Shown piece by piece: positions 19,037-30,217 of a DNA stretch of 64,000 bases. Position numbers and translations under genes: made by a program. The stretch is taken from NCBI RefSeq assembly GCF_019320115.1, contig NC_089584.1:103849208-103913207 (forward strand). The letters run 5' to 3'. The first letter of the stretch is position 1; each line of letters begins with the position of its first letter. The notes beneath the pieces are model-generated. The model was not told the DNA's origin. It was given only the letters and a program-made list of their open reading frames with translations, and ran no database searches. This DNA comes from Miscanthus floridulus. Its lineage: Eukaryota; Streptophyta; Magnoliopsida; Poales; Poaceae.

Positions 19037-20402
19037 GATTTTTTTTTGATTAGTACTTTTATAATTTTCAAAGTTTAGAGAAATACCATTACTATTTACC
19101 TATTTTGAAGTATGCCATTGCAAATCTTTGTTTCTGAACACCATAGAATACGTATGGCGTTGATTTGGAACTAGCTGACGTATAACGACGACGTGTATTC
19201 TAAAATGCCCTCGGCTCCAAGTGAATAAGGTCCACTGCAGCCCCTCTCCCTATCACTGACATACGGACCCCACATGTCATCTTCTTCCTCCTCCTCTTCC
19301 CATCTTCTTCCTCCTCTTCTCCAAGACGGCCACCGCGGCGACGGCAAGGAAGACCAAGAAGAAGCTGCTCGCCGGTGACGCCCGCTGCCACTCCCTCGCC
19401 CACTCTCAGGCTCGCGCGTACGTGCTGCGCCGCCACCGGACGAGAAGGCGGCCGCGCCATGGCCGGCGAGCGCGCGTGAGCAGGCCGTCGAGCTGCTGCT
19501 GGGCAAGCGCGCGAGCGAGCTGCCGCGTCGGGCTAGCCGAGCCGCCGCCGGTCTCGCGCGCGCGGGGTTTGCTGTGGCGCCTCCGGACGAGGAGGCGGCC
19601 GCGCCGGACACGCCCAGGCCGCCTCCTGGCCACGCTTGCCCTACTCAGCCGCGCGTGCCCGTGCGCTCGGCCCCGCTCGGACGCGCCCCTGCCAAGCGCT
19701 CGGCTGCGCCCGGCCGAGCTCGCCGCGCGGCCTCCCTGACGCCGCTACGGGCACGAGCCCTCCCCAGCTCCTTCCCCAACGCGAGAGCTTTCCCCGACGT
19801 CGTCGACTCGCACGCGATGAGCTGCAACAGCATGGACCCGGGACGGTTCAGCTCGACGGGGGCTCCTGCAGCAGGTCAGTGCTCCCCGCCCCGATTGCTG
19901 CTGCTGCAGATCCGAGGAAGTCGACGGCCTCGCCCCGTGTCGGCCATGGCAACGGCGAGCGCGGGCGCCTGGAGCTCCGCCCTGCCATGGCCGGGAGCTC
20001 CACCAGCCATGGCCGAGAGAAGGTGAGCACGCCCCGGAATGCGACGACGCTGGCCCCAGCACGGGCACGGGCACGCCGCCGGCGCCGGTGAGGAGGCAGG
20101 CGAGCAGTTTGCCTCATGTGCAACCCCTGACAACGGCCATTGATAAGAGAGGGAGAGGAAGGGGATAACAAGTGGGGCCTATGCGTCAGTGACTACACAG
20201 AGAGGAGTAGGCGAGGGCAATATCGTCTAGACGAAAATACCATTACGTCCCATAGGTGGGTCCTAAGTCTTTACTAAACGTACGCTATGACGTCTTTGAA
20301 TGAATTGAAGAATTGTAATGAGAGGCTTTAAAATAGATGAATAGTAATAGTATACTTCTCTAAACTTCAAAAATTACAATGGTATCAATAAAAAAAAAAC
20401 TC
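19037..20402. mobile_element. Mutator-like element with GC-rich cargo (Pack-MULE type)
   Basis: The ends are long A/T-rich inverted repeats that pair over about 60 bp, for example TTTTCAAAGTTTAGAGAA near 19064 with its match near 20352-20375. The interior at 19300-20150 is strikingly GC-rich, as in grass Pack-MULEs that carry copied exon pieces. Several overlapping frames are open but none is recognisable, and the open frames probably reflect GC content. No exact 9-bp target duplication was found. Confidence 0.65.
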
Positions 20403-21383
20403 TTCTTTTAATGATCGAATCTTTTTCAGACTTTCTACGTACCAAAAATAATACAGTCTTCTTAAGGCGTCAAACAATTTTAAGTTTGGTCAAAACTATA
20501 TAAAAATAATTTTAAGTTTAACTAAAACTATATAAAAAATTACAAACTCTCCTTATTTAGTAAAATTTGTTAAAAAGAAAAACATAATTGACAAACTCCT
20601 TAATCTACTTTACTAATTCATCATCTTTTTGCTAGATAAAAAAAACGACTTTGCTGATAAGTCCTCCATCTAAACGCACATAAAATTGTCCCAAAAAAAA
20701 ACTACTACTTTACATGAGCTGTCGCGCCCCGCGCCCGCACCACCGGCCATGCTTCGATTCCTGTTTGAGGCTTTTACACGTGTGCCATTAAAAAAGTTTA
20801 TAATTCCACGCAGGCTATTAAAAAAGTTGACCTCACACATATGTCACCGTTCTGAACTTCTTTACTCTCCAAGCCATTCCATCCGCATTCCATTCATTTT
20901 TCACTGTTTGGAAGTCCTGACAAGTGGATCAGGTCAGTCAAAAAAGTCCATAATACCCCTCTCATCCCTATCCTCTCTCTCTCTCTCTCAGACTCGACCT
21001 CATCTCTCTTCTCCGCGCGCGCCCGCGGCGGCCGGGGCGGAGCTCCCCCGCGCCCCGCGCCCGCGCCCACGGCTGGCCGGGGCGGAGCTCACCCGCGGCT
21101 GGCCGAGGCGGAGCTCCCCCGCGCCCGTGGCGGCTGGCCGGGGCGGAGCTCGCCGTCGAATGCCGTAACGCCGCGGAAGGGTGCACGCGGCGATGCTTGC
21201 CATTGCTTCGCTCTGTCCCTTGTCCGCCGCGCCCACTTTCCCGCGCGCTCGTCGTGCCGCAAGCTTCAGGAGCCCGCTTCCTGGAGCCGCCTCGCCGCGA
21301 CCGCGAGCAATGCCAATGTCTGCGGCTGTGGACTTCTGCCCACCGGAGGCTACGCGAGGCTACGGTCGCGGTTAAGGAGCCCT

Positions 21384-21797
21384 ATGCGTGCCAAGGTCGA
21401 CGAGGCGGGCAAGGACACGGGCGCCGGTCTGGGCTTCCCCCCGCCCCGCCGCAGGAAGCTGCGCCTGCGCCTGCAGCCGCGGTTGCGCCTCCTGTGGTGG
21501 CGGCTCCGGCGCCTGTCGCCGCGGGAGGTGGCCTACTCGGACCTCGTCGCGGGGCTCCCCGAGGGCGCCGTGGTTGCCATCGTGTTCGAGGAGGACTCGC
21601 GCCGTATCTACTTCAGCAAGAAAGATGGGGACGACGGCGGCTCCGACACGAGCGAGGCCGGTGAGAGCGCTGCTATGGCGGCGCCGAAGTGGCTGTACTA
21701 CGCGCGGAGGGTGCCGCACGATGAGGGCTTCCTGCTCGGGCTAATGCGTGAGGGCGGGGTGGACTACCAGTCGACGCCGCGGGCTGCTGGGAGGCGG
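21384..21797 (+). pseudogene. Captured fragment of an FtsH-like protease N-terminal region
   Basis: The frame reads RRRKLRLRLQPRLRLLWWR, LRRLSPRE, then VAYSDLVAGLPEGAVVAIVF, RRIYFSKK, WLYYARRVPHDEGFLLGLM and GGVDYQSTP. This resembles the N-terminal (FtsH extracellular-type) region of plant FtsH metalloproteases, in which a membrane segment would be expected between SPRE and VAYSDL; here it is missing. There is no AAA ATPase or HEXXH zinc site. The surrounding 20403-22130 is a GC-rich island between A/T-rich edges, consistent with a gene fragment carried by a transposon. The family assignment rests on recall only. Confidence 0.5.
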
Positions 21798-21895
21798 CGG
21801 GGCGCGTGCGGCTGGCGGCGGGCGGGCGGGCAGGGGTGCGTGCGGGCGGGCGGGCTCACACGCGATATTTATTTGGCCTTGCCGCGCCATGCTCC

Positions 21896-21951
21896 GTGAC
21901 GTGGCAGTGCTGCGCCAAGATCGGTGGCGCGGCAGAGCCCTGCCACGTCAC
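21896..21951. repeat. GC-rich hairpin
   Basis: Perfect 12-bp arms GTGACGTGGCAG (21896-21907) and CTGCCACGTCAC (21940-21951), with further partial pairing of GCTGCGCC and GGCGCGGC inside. It lies in the 3' flank of the FtsH-like island and may be part of the carrier transposon. Confidence 0.85.
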
Positions 21952-22138
21952 CGGTCGCGGTTCCGGTCGTCGCCACGTTAGCCCGCTGCCGCGCCACCAT
22001 GCATGGCGCGACACAGGCATTTGGCCGCGCCAGGGCAATAGGCACGGCCAAAAATGTTAGTAAAAAAAAACAGACAGCATTAGATTTAAAATTAGTTTTT
22101 AAAAAGTGTTAAAATTAAAAAAAAAATCACTCTTGCAG

Positions 22139-23483
22139 AACGAGGCAGTAATTGACTACGCACTTAAAAGGAGAAACGTAAAGCTTGTGCCTTGCGGGCT
22201 GGATTTTGGGCGTCCAGGGTATGACAATCTTACTTCACACGAGGCAAAGAATGTTTGGTTGTTTTCTTATGTTTCTTCTGTATATATTTCAGATTCATCC
22301 GATACCGGGAGCATCGGTTTCATACTTCTTTAGAAAAAAACAAGAAGATTTTATCCTCATGTCAATAACATGGATGATTTTTTTGTAGCTAAGGTACTTT
22401 CCATTTGACTGTTTTCCAGTTCAAGGCGTAGTGATTTTATGCATAAAGTTGCATGTTGATCCCTTGAAGGTTTTGTTGTATTTGTGTTGGCAAATAATTC
22501 AACTGGGTACTTGCATGTTGGATTGGTTATACTGCATTGAATCTCAAGTCTCTTACATGGACTCTAATTGTAACATTTGGTCCAAAATAATTGACATCCT
22601 AGAAATGAATGCATGCAGTCAGTTTTTAAAGTTTGGCTGCTAGTGTACAGGAAGTATTTATTTATTTTTACATGAATATTAGTATCGAACATCAAAAAAT
22701 ATAATTTGATAACATTGTAATTTCATTAATGTTAATATATAATTTTTTAAGAGTAATTTGAAAATTTTTACATAGGTGAGATCCTAACAAAAAAACACAT
22801 AGGACAGAAGGCAGTATTTTAGAGTATCTATTGACATGCCATGCTTTTGGTACAGCTGAAAAAGTTAAGCAATACAATCCCGGTGACGTCTGAGTCGTCT
22901 AAAGCATCTGAAGGAGCAGCTGAGAAGGCTGATGGTGAATATGAAACACTATTTCGAATGAACAAGAGACAGCTGTTCCTGGTAAAGATGAGAAAACTGT
23001 TCAGATGAAAAATCATAAAAAAAACTAAGGTGACTAATAAAAGAACAAGCATCACCAAAGAGACTGGAGTCCATAAACCTGAATCTAATAGGCCAGGAAA
23101 GCATCTCAAGAAGAAGGATAGCGATACCAAGGAAATTGATGGCCCTGAAAGCACTGAAACAAATGGAGACAGGAAAGAGGAGCATCGTGAACAAACCAAG
23201 CAAACAAGCCACAAAAAAGCCTTTAATAATTCCAAAAAATCTGGCCCTGAGAGCAATTCTGGAGTCAAAGAGAAGAAACAGGTCAGTGACAAGAAGCTAA
23301 AAAGGAAATTCAAGCTGAGGCGAGAATGGTAAGAATTATTTGACATTTTCACTTCCTATCGGTATTTGTGTCATCTTATAGTTTTCTCATGAGTTGTATT
23401 TTGCTAACAGGGAAGCTGAAAAGAAAGCTGCCAAGAGGAAGGTATGGAGTATTCAGATGTCCACAGATCCCAATGAAATTTGA
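22139..23483 (+). pseudogene. NOP2: Duplicated 3' end of NOP2 (exons 14-17), frameshifted
   Basis: Exon equivalents: 22139-22218, 22293-22393, 22856-23335 and 23412-23483, with introns conserved. Against copy 1, exon 15' has one extra A in the A-run at 22334-22340 (101 instead of 100 bases). This puts TAG into frame. Exon 16' has a one-base loss near 22940 and an insertion in an A-run near 23022. There is no promoter or upstream catalytic exon. Its very end (KEKKQVSDKKLKRKFKLRRE) keeps the reading that copy 1 lost, and runs on to a TGA at 23481-23483. Homology to copy 1 continues to about 24060. The left breakpoint is a few bases before the exon 14' acceptor, against the FtsH-bearing island. 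Confidence 0.88.
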
Positions 23484-24064
23484 TGCGCTATACAAGAGCA
23501 ACAGAAAATTTTGAGCAAGCATGAGTTTGCAGCCAGGGAAAATTTTGATGTACGAAATAGTGATTGTAATTTGTTATTTTTGATTTGATGTACGTGTAGG
23601 CGTCTCAAGTTTTATCTTTAACTAGTGACATATATCTGGCAGGGATTCTGAAGCAAATTATCGTGATGAATGCTATGTGAAACCTGCTGCTTGAATATGT
23701 CACATAAAGCGGAAATTTTGTTTTCTAGTGCTTATCTTCCCCAAAAAATTATGCTGTTGTTTTGTGTTCTAAAAAAAACATATCTGAATAGTTTTATATG
23801 CCTGGTGTCTGGAGCTCTAGATCATGAAAGCGCAGTGGCTACTGACTACAAACAGTTTGGAGACGAGGTGAGATCAAACGGTGTCGTCCCGGTTTTCTCG
23901 GTTCAATTTTGGTTGAATAATGGGGGACAAGTCTAGGGGTGGGGATAACTTATGTCTAAGTTTTTTGGGGGATGGAGGTGGAGGTGGAGAGAATTCAGTA
24001 GTTATTATTGTGTTTGATGGATGGAGGTACCGGTGAGAACACATGGTGGTTTGTTTTCTGTAAG

Positions 24065-25034
24065 TTATTGTTGTCGTGGGGCTTGTACGTCAGCGTGTTT
24101 TCTCTAATCTAATGATTTAATTTTCCTTAACGGCATCGATCCCCACCACCGTCCCTGTTCGTTCCTCTTGTTTGTGAACATTTTTTCAAAAAATCCTTTC
24201 TGCCGGCCGTCTGCTGGGGTTGATGGCGAAAGAAGAGCGCTCTTCCTTGGCTCTGCGCGGGTGGTGTTCTGGCGTGGGTGCCAATTCGGTTTCCCGGTCC
24301 TTTTTTCTCCGCACTTGAAGAGATCTTTTAGGTCAGTTTGGTGCGTGCCGCCGTGTGAAAACTGCACCCACTTTTTTTGCGTTTATAGTTACCACCTTCA
24401 CCTTACTGGCCAGGCCGGCCAGTCGTCACCTCCTCGTAGCTGCTGCGGCCTCTCGGAGGATTCTGGTGCGGAGAAAAAATGGCATGAAAGCCATTCGCTT
24501 TTCCCGCGAACGGCAAAGTTGTTGCTTGACACGTTCTGTTTGGATTCTTCGATCTTTTCCAACGCCGAGTTCGTGCACATCGTATAGTTGCTGCCTGTTT
24601 TCAGCATCTTTATTTACAGACAGAAGAAGATGTGATTTTCCTTTCTTGTTTCCGATCCTCCCATCTTGCCACATCTCGCATGGTTGAGTAAAGCTAGGAA
24701 GTAGGAATTGGGTGGTAGCTGTAGTTTAGTGTTTTCTTCTTGTCTGCCCCCCTTCATCGACTCCAGCATCCTTCTACCGTGACTCATCACCATCCATGGA
24801 TGTAATCGACAGGACAAGGAACTAGGACGTGCTATAGCTGATTCACATCTCTTAGTTTGTCCTTTGCTGCTTCCAACTTCTGCTGCTACCTGTTCACTAG
24901 TCAGTGCCCTGCTGTTACTGCCCTAAAGTCCGCAACACGATGAATGGTTTCCTGCGACTGCGAGGAAGGACAGACCAAAGAGAATATCATAATCAATATG
25001 AGTGTTCTGTTTGGCATGTGAACTTTTGAATGTG
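24065..25034. other. Non-coding stretch, possible upstream region of the transporter gene
   Basis: Mixed sequence, pyrimidine-rich near 24360-24790. It could be a leader or first exon of the gene whose exon lies at 25891-26042, but no start exon could be assigned. Confidence 0.3.

Positions 25035-25062
<28 letters not shown>
25035..25062. repeat. (AC)n microsatellite
   Basis: Fourteen AC dinucleotides. Confidence 0.95.
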
Positions 25063-25065
<3 letters not shown>

Positions 25066-25472
25066 ACACACCTGAAGTCCTGAATGTAACTATGACCTCA
25101 TTGCTTGTTTTGTGATAGTGTGGGATAATTCGAATACCATTATTTTCACTTGGTTTTGGACCTTACCTATTCAAGGTTTCAAACTAGTATATGTTGGGCC
25201 TGCCATTTTGAATATTCCTGCTATGCTATCCATAAGAAAGCTAACTCCACATGAGAAGTTAAATTGCAATTTATGGATACAAGACTTTAGAAATATATAG
25301 CTTTCTGTTTATCAGATTTTTTTTTCAATTTATTATTTTCTAATACTGTGTAAGTAAAACATTAGTTGAAAATGCTTAGGGGTGCTGGTGAATGCATGAT
25401 TGAATTGTTAAGGAAAGGATAAATGTTGTAAGGCGAATTGGTTGGAGATGTGAACCCAACTTTAAGAACATA

Positions 25473-25731
25473 CTCCCTCTAGGTTAGTAAAAGAAGTCGT
25501 TTTGGACAAGGTTTGAGTCAAACATTGGGAATATAAATCATGAATAACTTTTAAGTTGTTGAGTTTGGAAATATGAAAACTATATGAATAGATTTGTCTT
25601 GAAATATACTTTCATAAAAGTATACATATATCACTTTTAAATAAATATTTTTATAGAAAAATGAAGTCAAAGTTATGCTTTGGAGTCCGTGTCGTTGTTT
25701 AAAACGACTTCTTTTACCAACCTGGAGGGAG
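25473..25731. mobile_element. Stowaway MITE (Tc1/Mariner type)
   Basis: 259 bp. Ends CTCCCTCTAGGTTAGTAAAA and its inverse TTTTACCAACCTGGAGGGAG, flanked by TA at 25471-25472 and 25732-25733. The CTCCCTC terminus and TA target are the hallmarks of Stowaway elements. Confidence 0.93.
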
Positions 25732-25890
25732 TAATATGCAATCATATACCATGTTTAATCCTGAGCTGCTTTAACATACAAGTGTGATGACTAAGCAAGG
25801 AGGATGGAAAGTTATCTCACATGTGTTAGCTGATATAAGTGATAATCAAGAAAATTGAGTTCTGCCCCTACGTGCTGTTGAACTTGCCAG

Positions 25891-26042
25891 GTCGGGCACT
25901 GGAGGAGTTGCGAAGCTCCTTGTACAATGAAATGCATAGTTCAGAAGGTGCTAAGCGCCAGCAGCAGCGATTCTGTGGACCAAGTGTTGCACTGACATTC
26001 AATTTTGCTGTTGCTGTTGGGATTATCATGGCAAATAAAATG
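25891..26042 (+). pseudogene. Orphan exon of a nucleotide-sugar / triose-phosphate translocator family gene
   Basis: A good acceptor (CTTGCCAG, 25883-25890) and donor (ATG|GTATGA at 26043) bound a 152-base exon. It reads RALEELRSSLYNEMHSSEGA, KRQQQRFCGP, SVALTFNFAVAVGIIMANKM. This matches the start of plant uncharacterised nucleotide-sugar transporters of the TPT/NST family: a cytosolic leader, then the first membrane helix. These proteins exchange nucleotide sugars or sugar phosphates across Golgi or ER membranes. None of the remaining exons follows; transposon-like sequence starts about 100 bases downstream. Either the gene is truncated or a very large intron runs past the window. Confidence 0.7.
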
Positions 26043-26462
26043 GTATGACTTGTACACGATAGCCTACGTTTTTTTTTAGAACTTACGTTTATTTATTGTA
26101 CCTATACGTCCCTTTGTTAGAGTTTCAAGTATTTTTACGCGGGAAAAAGTCCATTTTTGGCCCTCCAACTATGGCTGTAGTTTTTTCTAGCTCTCTAACT
26201 CGAAAACCAGACACGTGCAATCTCTTAACTCTCAAAACCAGTTAAAATTAGCCCTCGCGCCCATTCGACCACGGTTTCCGCCCGTTCAACCCGCTACGAC
26301 CGCGGTTTCGGCCCAGTCTCCATGTCTGGCGGCCCAACCCCGAACCCCGAACCCTCCTCTCACTCTCGTTCCTTCCCCAACCCTGAACCCTAACTCCCGA
26401 CGGCGGCGACAGCGACGGCGGATGGTGCTGGTGCGGGTGCGGCGCAGGTGCGGATCGACAGC

Positions 26463-27128
26463 ATGGCGAGCTCAAGCAGCGCGAGTAGCTGGAGGGGAGG
26501 AGGAAGGTCCGATCGTGGTGGCTTTCGGTGGTCCCCCTTCCAGTGTTGCCGAGGCCCTCTTGATTATTGGCGGCCCGTGATTTGCGATTGCGGAGTGAAG
26601 TTGACAAAGTGGATATCGTGGACCAATGATAATCCGGGCTACAGGTTCTACAATTGCTTCAGATCTTAGGTGAGTTCGATCGATGACTTATTTAGGGTTT
26701 GGTTCTTTGTTGGATGTCATGGGTTTTGGTTGTAATCACGGTTGCAGAGCAATATGCGGCCATGCCAATTTTATCGTTGGATTGATCCACCAACCCCGAA
26801 GCACCTTGTACTCGTTCTTATTGAGCCCCGTGACCAAGTGCGAGCAATGAGGACGGCTAACAGACAGGGAAATGGCCACATGGATCTGGCAATCGTTGAT
26901 GCAGAAGCATCAAGGCAGCAAGGAAGAGTCATGGTGGAAACAGGATTTACAGGCACAGATGATGTGGCACCAATGGTGCAAACAACTAGAACAGAAGATG
27001 TTCAGTTGAAATGCAGGATGGTAGAGAAGAAACTAGGTTTGTTGAAGTTTGTATTGGCGGCCTTTGTGATTCTAGTGCTTGCTATAGATGTTTCTTGCTT
27101 TTTTAGTTGTGATGGAAGACAATGGTAG
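26463..27128 (+). pseudogene. GRF-type zinc-finger membrane protein, two exons, nonsense codon
   Basis: Exon 1 26463-26669 starts MASSSSASSWRGGG. It encodes CDCGVKLTKWISWTNDNPGY then RFYNCF; exon 2 26748-27128 continues in frame with RPCQFYRWIDPP. Together these give the C-x-C...C...C zinc ligands and the RFYNC / F-x-W-x-D pattern of the GRF zinc finger, a nucleic-acid-binding fold. The C-terminal half has a coiled polar stretch and a hydrophobic helix (LKFVLAAFVILVLAIDV) as a membrane anchor, the layout of many grass GRF proteins. The last codon of exon 1 is TAG (26667-26669), probably from CAG, so a canonical transcript would stop before the last Cys ligand. Confidence 0.65.
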
Positions 27129-27551
27129 TAGTTGGATGCTTGTTAGTTTATGGTGTAGAAGTGTGGAAGATGTATTGAATTCAAGATGTATTTTGCTATC
27201 TTTGAATCGATTATGAATTCCAAGATAAGGCTTTTAGGTTTTGGTTGCTTTGATCGCTACTTTGACGTTGTTGTATGGAGGCTCCAATCAAGAACTCGCA
27301 TACTTTCACACAAGATAGAAGACTAACCCGCAATTGATAAATCGCAACAAGAGAAGCCACTATGCCAACAACGTTAAAGGTCTAGCATTACAACCTAAAA
27401 GTCTGGCATTACATTACATTACAGGTGAAGAACGTCACAAATGCCTTAAAAGTCTAGCATTACATTACAAGTTCAACAACCTGAAAGCCTTGAAAGTCTG
27501 GCAGTACAATGCAAGTTAACATCACAATATGGCAATACATGCTCTTAGGGA

Positions 27552-27749
27552 TCAACACGGTCTTTGAGAAGCAGCAGTTGGCTTGGTTGTGTGCGCTTCT
27601 TCACTGATTGCTTTTTTTCTTGGAGGTTTCTCGGCAGTGATTGTAACACATGCTTTTCCACCTTTAAAACTCAAGTTCATAGAAGAACTTGCCTGGGATA
27701 ATGGAACATTGGCTTGTAAATGCATGTTAGCTTGTCCAGGCGTTTGCAC
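27552..27749 (-). pseudogene. Unrecognised C-terminal fragment, possibly transposase-associated
   Basis: A 65-residue minus-strand frame with SSSMNLSFKGGKACVTITA and a basic PPRKKAISEE tail. I could not name it. Similar Lys/Pro-rich ends occur in grass Mutator-like transposases, but no catalytic part is present here. Confidence 0.25.
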
Positions 27750-27936
27750 TCAAGCTATGGCAGTGCACTTGATCTTTTTCTACATGTGAGTTAAAATATA
27801 AGAAATTGGAGGCAAAATTAAAAAAAGAAATTGGCGCCATCCATCCAAATCTCTCCTCCGACACCGACCAAACAAACGATGGACGACGCCGCCGCCGCCG
27901 CGTCGAAGCAGCAGCTCAGGCGGCTCCACACGCTCG

Positions 27937-28401
27937 CATGGATTTAAATAGTGGGCTATAGCCTCTAGAGAGAGCTCCCGCTACGTTATTTCTATTTTTC
28001 CGCTATGTCATTTATAACCACTATATTATGCTTTAACGTCGCTAAATTAATTAGCTGTGACTTACAAATAACGCTGTTATTTCAACTTTAGCTTTTAGAG
28101 TGACAATCTATTTATTATATATTTATCTTTTGCTGTTAAGTTGATCTTTTAGAAAATTGAACACTTGAGTCTCACAAATTGTGCTATAATGTCATATTAA
28201 ATAATATTCCCTTGATTTTCATATTTGTGTTTAGTAATTTTCACGATTCTTGTGTTTTTATGAAATAATTACTTGATTTTTTTTATGGTTTTATTAAAAA
28301 CCGCTATCTGTCATTACTCCGCTATAGTTGCGCTATAGCTTTATAGCTTCTGGAAAAAAAAAGATGCCGCTATTTGCAATAGCTCGCTATTTTAAACCTT
28401 G
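27937..28401. mobile_element. hAT MITE inside the kinase gene
   Basis: 465 bp with ends CATGGATTTAAATAG and (reversed) CAAGGTTTAAAATAG. The perfect 8-bp target duplication CACGCTCG lies at 27929-27936 and 28402-28409. An 8-bp duplication is the hAT signature. It interrupts the kinase at the start of the glycine-rich loop. Confidence 0.92.
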
Positions 28402-28978
28402 CACGCTCGGCCGCGGCGCGTCGTGTGGCTCGCCATGGACGACGAGGCATTGGGCCAGCTGCTGGCCGTCAAGTCGGCCGGCGGGCTTGGGATGGCCGCG
28501 GAGCGGCTGCGGCACGAGGGCCACGTCCTGTCCGCGCTGCGCTCGCCGCACATTGTGCTTTGCCTCGGCTCCCGCGCCGCCGGCGCGGGCGACGAGTACC
28601 AGCTCGTCCTCGAGTTCGCGCCCCGGGGCTCGCTCGCCGACGAGGCCGCCAGGAGCTCGGTGGGCCGCCTGGCCGAGCGCGACATCCGCGCCTACACCGG
28701 GGACGTGGCCCGGGTCCTGGCCTACCTCATGGCGCCCGAGGCGGCCCGTGGCGAGGAGCAGGGCCCGCCCGCCGACATGTGGGCGCTCGCCTGCACCGTC
28801 ATCGAGATGGCCACCGGCGCCGCGCCCTGGAGCGACGCCGACGACGTCTACATGGCGGTTCACAGGATCGCGTACACGGACGCGGTCCCGGAAACGCCCG
28901 CGTGGCTGTCGTCTGAGGCCAAGGACTTTCTGCGCGTGTGCACTACTACAGAATGGACTTGTTGTCCCGGGCGGTAAC

Positions 28979-29170
28979 GTCCTTTAGTCCCGGTTACCGC
29001 GCCGGAACAACGATCCCGGGACTAAAGGTGCCACCTTTAGTCCTGGGTCATCGAGCCGGGACTAAAGAGGGACCTTTAGTCCCGGTTGGTGTTACCAACC
29101 GGGACTAAAGGCCCTCCAGCCGAGCAAACGTGGCCGCACCCTTTAGTCCCGGTTGGTAACCCCAACCAGG
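28979..29170. repeat. Left subterminal repeat cluster of CACTA 1
   Basis: At least six copies of TTTAGTCCCGG or its complement within about 190 bp, including a long palindrome at about 29069-29108 made of CCTTTAGTCCCGGTTGGT and its inverse. These are the usual transposase-binding regions of CACTA elements. Confidence 0.9.
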
Positions 29171-30217
29171 ACTAAATGTTCCTTTTCTTTTTCTTTTTTT
29201 TTGTTTAATTTGTTTTCAGTTCAGTTACACGTATTTGTTTAATATATAATATGTTTTTATGTACGTATTCTACGCTGCTAATATAAATACACGCACGCAT
29301 ATAATTACATATAATTCTCATCTCGAGCATTATTATATTCGAATAAAGTATGAACCTATATATATTATAGATATATATATGTATATATACAACACTTTCA
29401 TAATCTTGTTCTAAAAAATAACGATATCAATAAATATTTAATTTACATCATTTATTCCTTAGGATCAAAGTAGAACTCGCTGTTGGGATTTAGCATTTTT
29501 TCTAGAAGATATCCTGCTATTGACTCTTGAACTGCTTTTAGATGGTCTTTTTGTATGACCATTCGTTTCAACCATTCAGTCTTGCATTTGAAATAAAAGG
29601 AAAAGTATTAATATATATATATATATATATATATTCATTTAAAAATAAATAAAAAATTGATATATACGTACTCTGAGGACATCTTTAGGAGTTCTTCTTA
29701 TGTGCGCAGTGATAAATTCACAAACGTAGTATCCACACAAGTTATTACCTGGTTCCTGCCGCAAACACCACTGTATGAGAAGAAGATTATTCTCATCATC
29801 TCACACGTAAATTGAAGTACGATATAGTAATTAAACATGTGGGGAAGTGTATATAGTATAACTTACTGGTATTTCAACTACATTAAGTGGTGCCTTGCAA
29901 TCCTTGCGATGTTGCCGAATAAACTCTTTCTAAACCCTGTGCGACCAATAATGTACGATCGTTAATAAATTATGGCAAAGTCTATTCAATAATAGTTGTG
30001 CGCGAGAGATCGAAATTACCCCTGGATAATGTCTATCATATCTTGGTATAGTGCCCGCTCTTTTCTCAACGAGTCAAATATTACTAACCGACTTGAGTTT
30101 AACTCAATGACAATGAATATCCAGTGAAACCTGCATTGGTTTATACACACACGTACATGCATATAAGTTGTATTGATATTACATAAAATGTGCAGACTAC
30201 ATTATTATTAACACTTA

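Larger units (their letters stand above)
26140..27830. mobile_element. Transposon-like segment carrying a GRF zinc-finger gene
   Basis: Left edge near 26140 reads AAAAAGTCCATTTTTGGCCC. The right edge near 27800-27830 is a loose inverted match (TTTGCCTCCAATTTC when reversed). Between them lie a GRF-type gene and, further on, an oppositely oriented frame (27552-27749). Class unresolved; Mutator-like is most likely. No target duplication was found. Confidence 0.4.

Noticed and set aside
19171..20171. Six or more overlapping 80-150 residue frames on both strands
   Set aside because: Composition effect of a GC-rich transposon cargo. No consistent domain was found, and frames overlap in all phases.
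19028..20412. 9-bp target duplication for the Mutator-like element
   Set aside because: No matching flanks were found at the inferred ends; the exact ends remain uncertain.
22692..23352. Long minus-strand frames rich in Ser, Phe and Leu
   Set aside because: Antisense shadows of the Lys/Glu-rich NOP2 tail exon.
28328..28987. 219-residue Arg/Pro/Ser-rich plus-strand frame
   Set aside because: Out-of-frame shadow of the kinase pseudogene; it also begins inside the hAT MITE.
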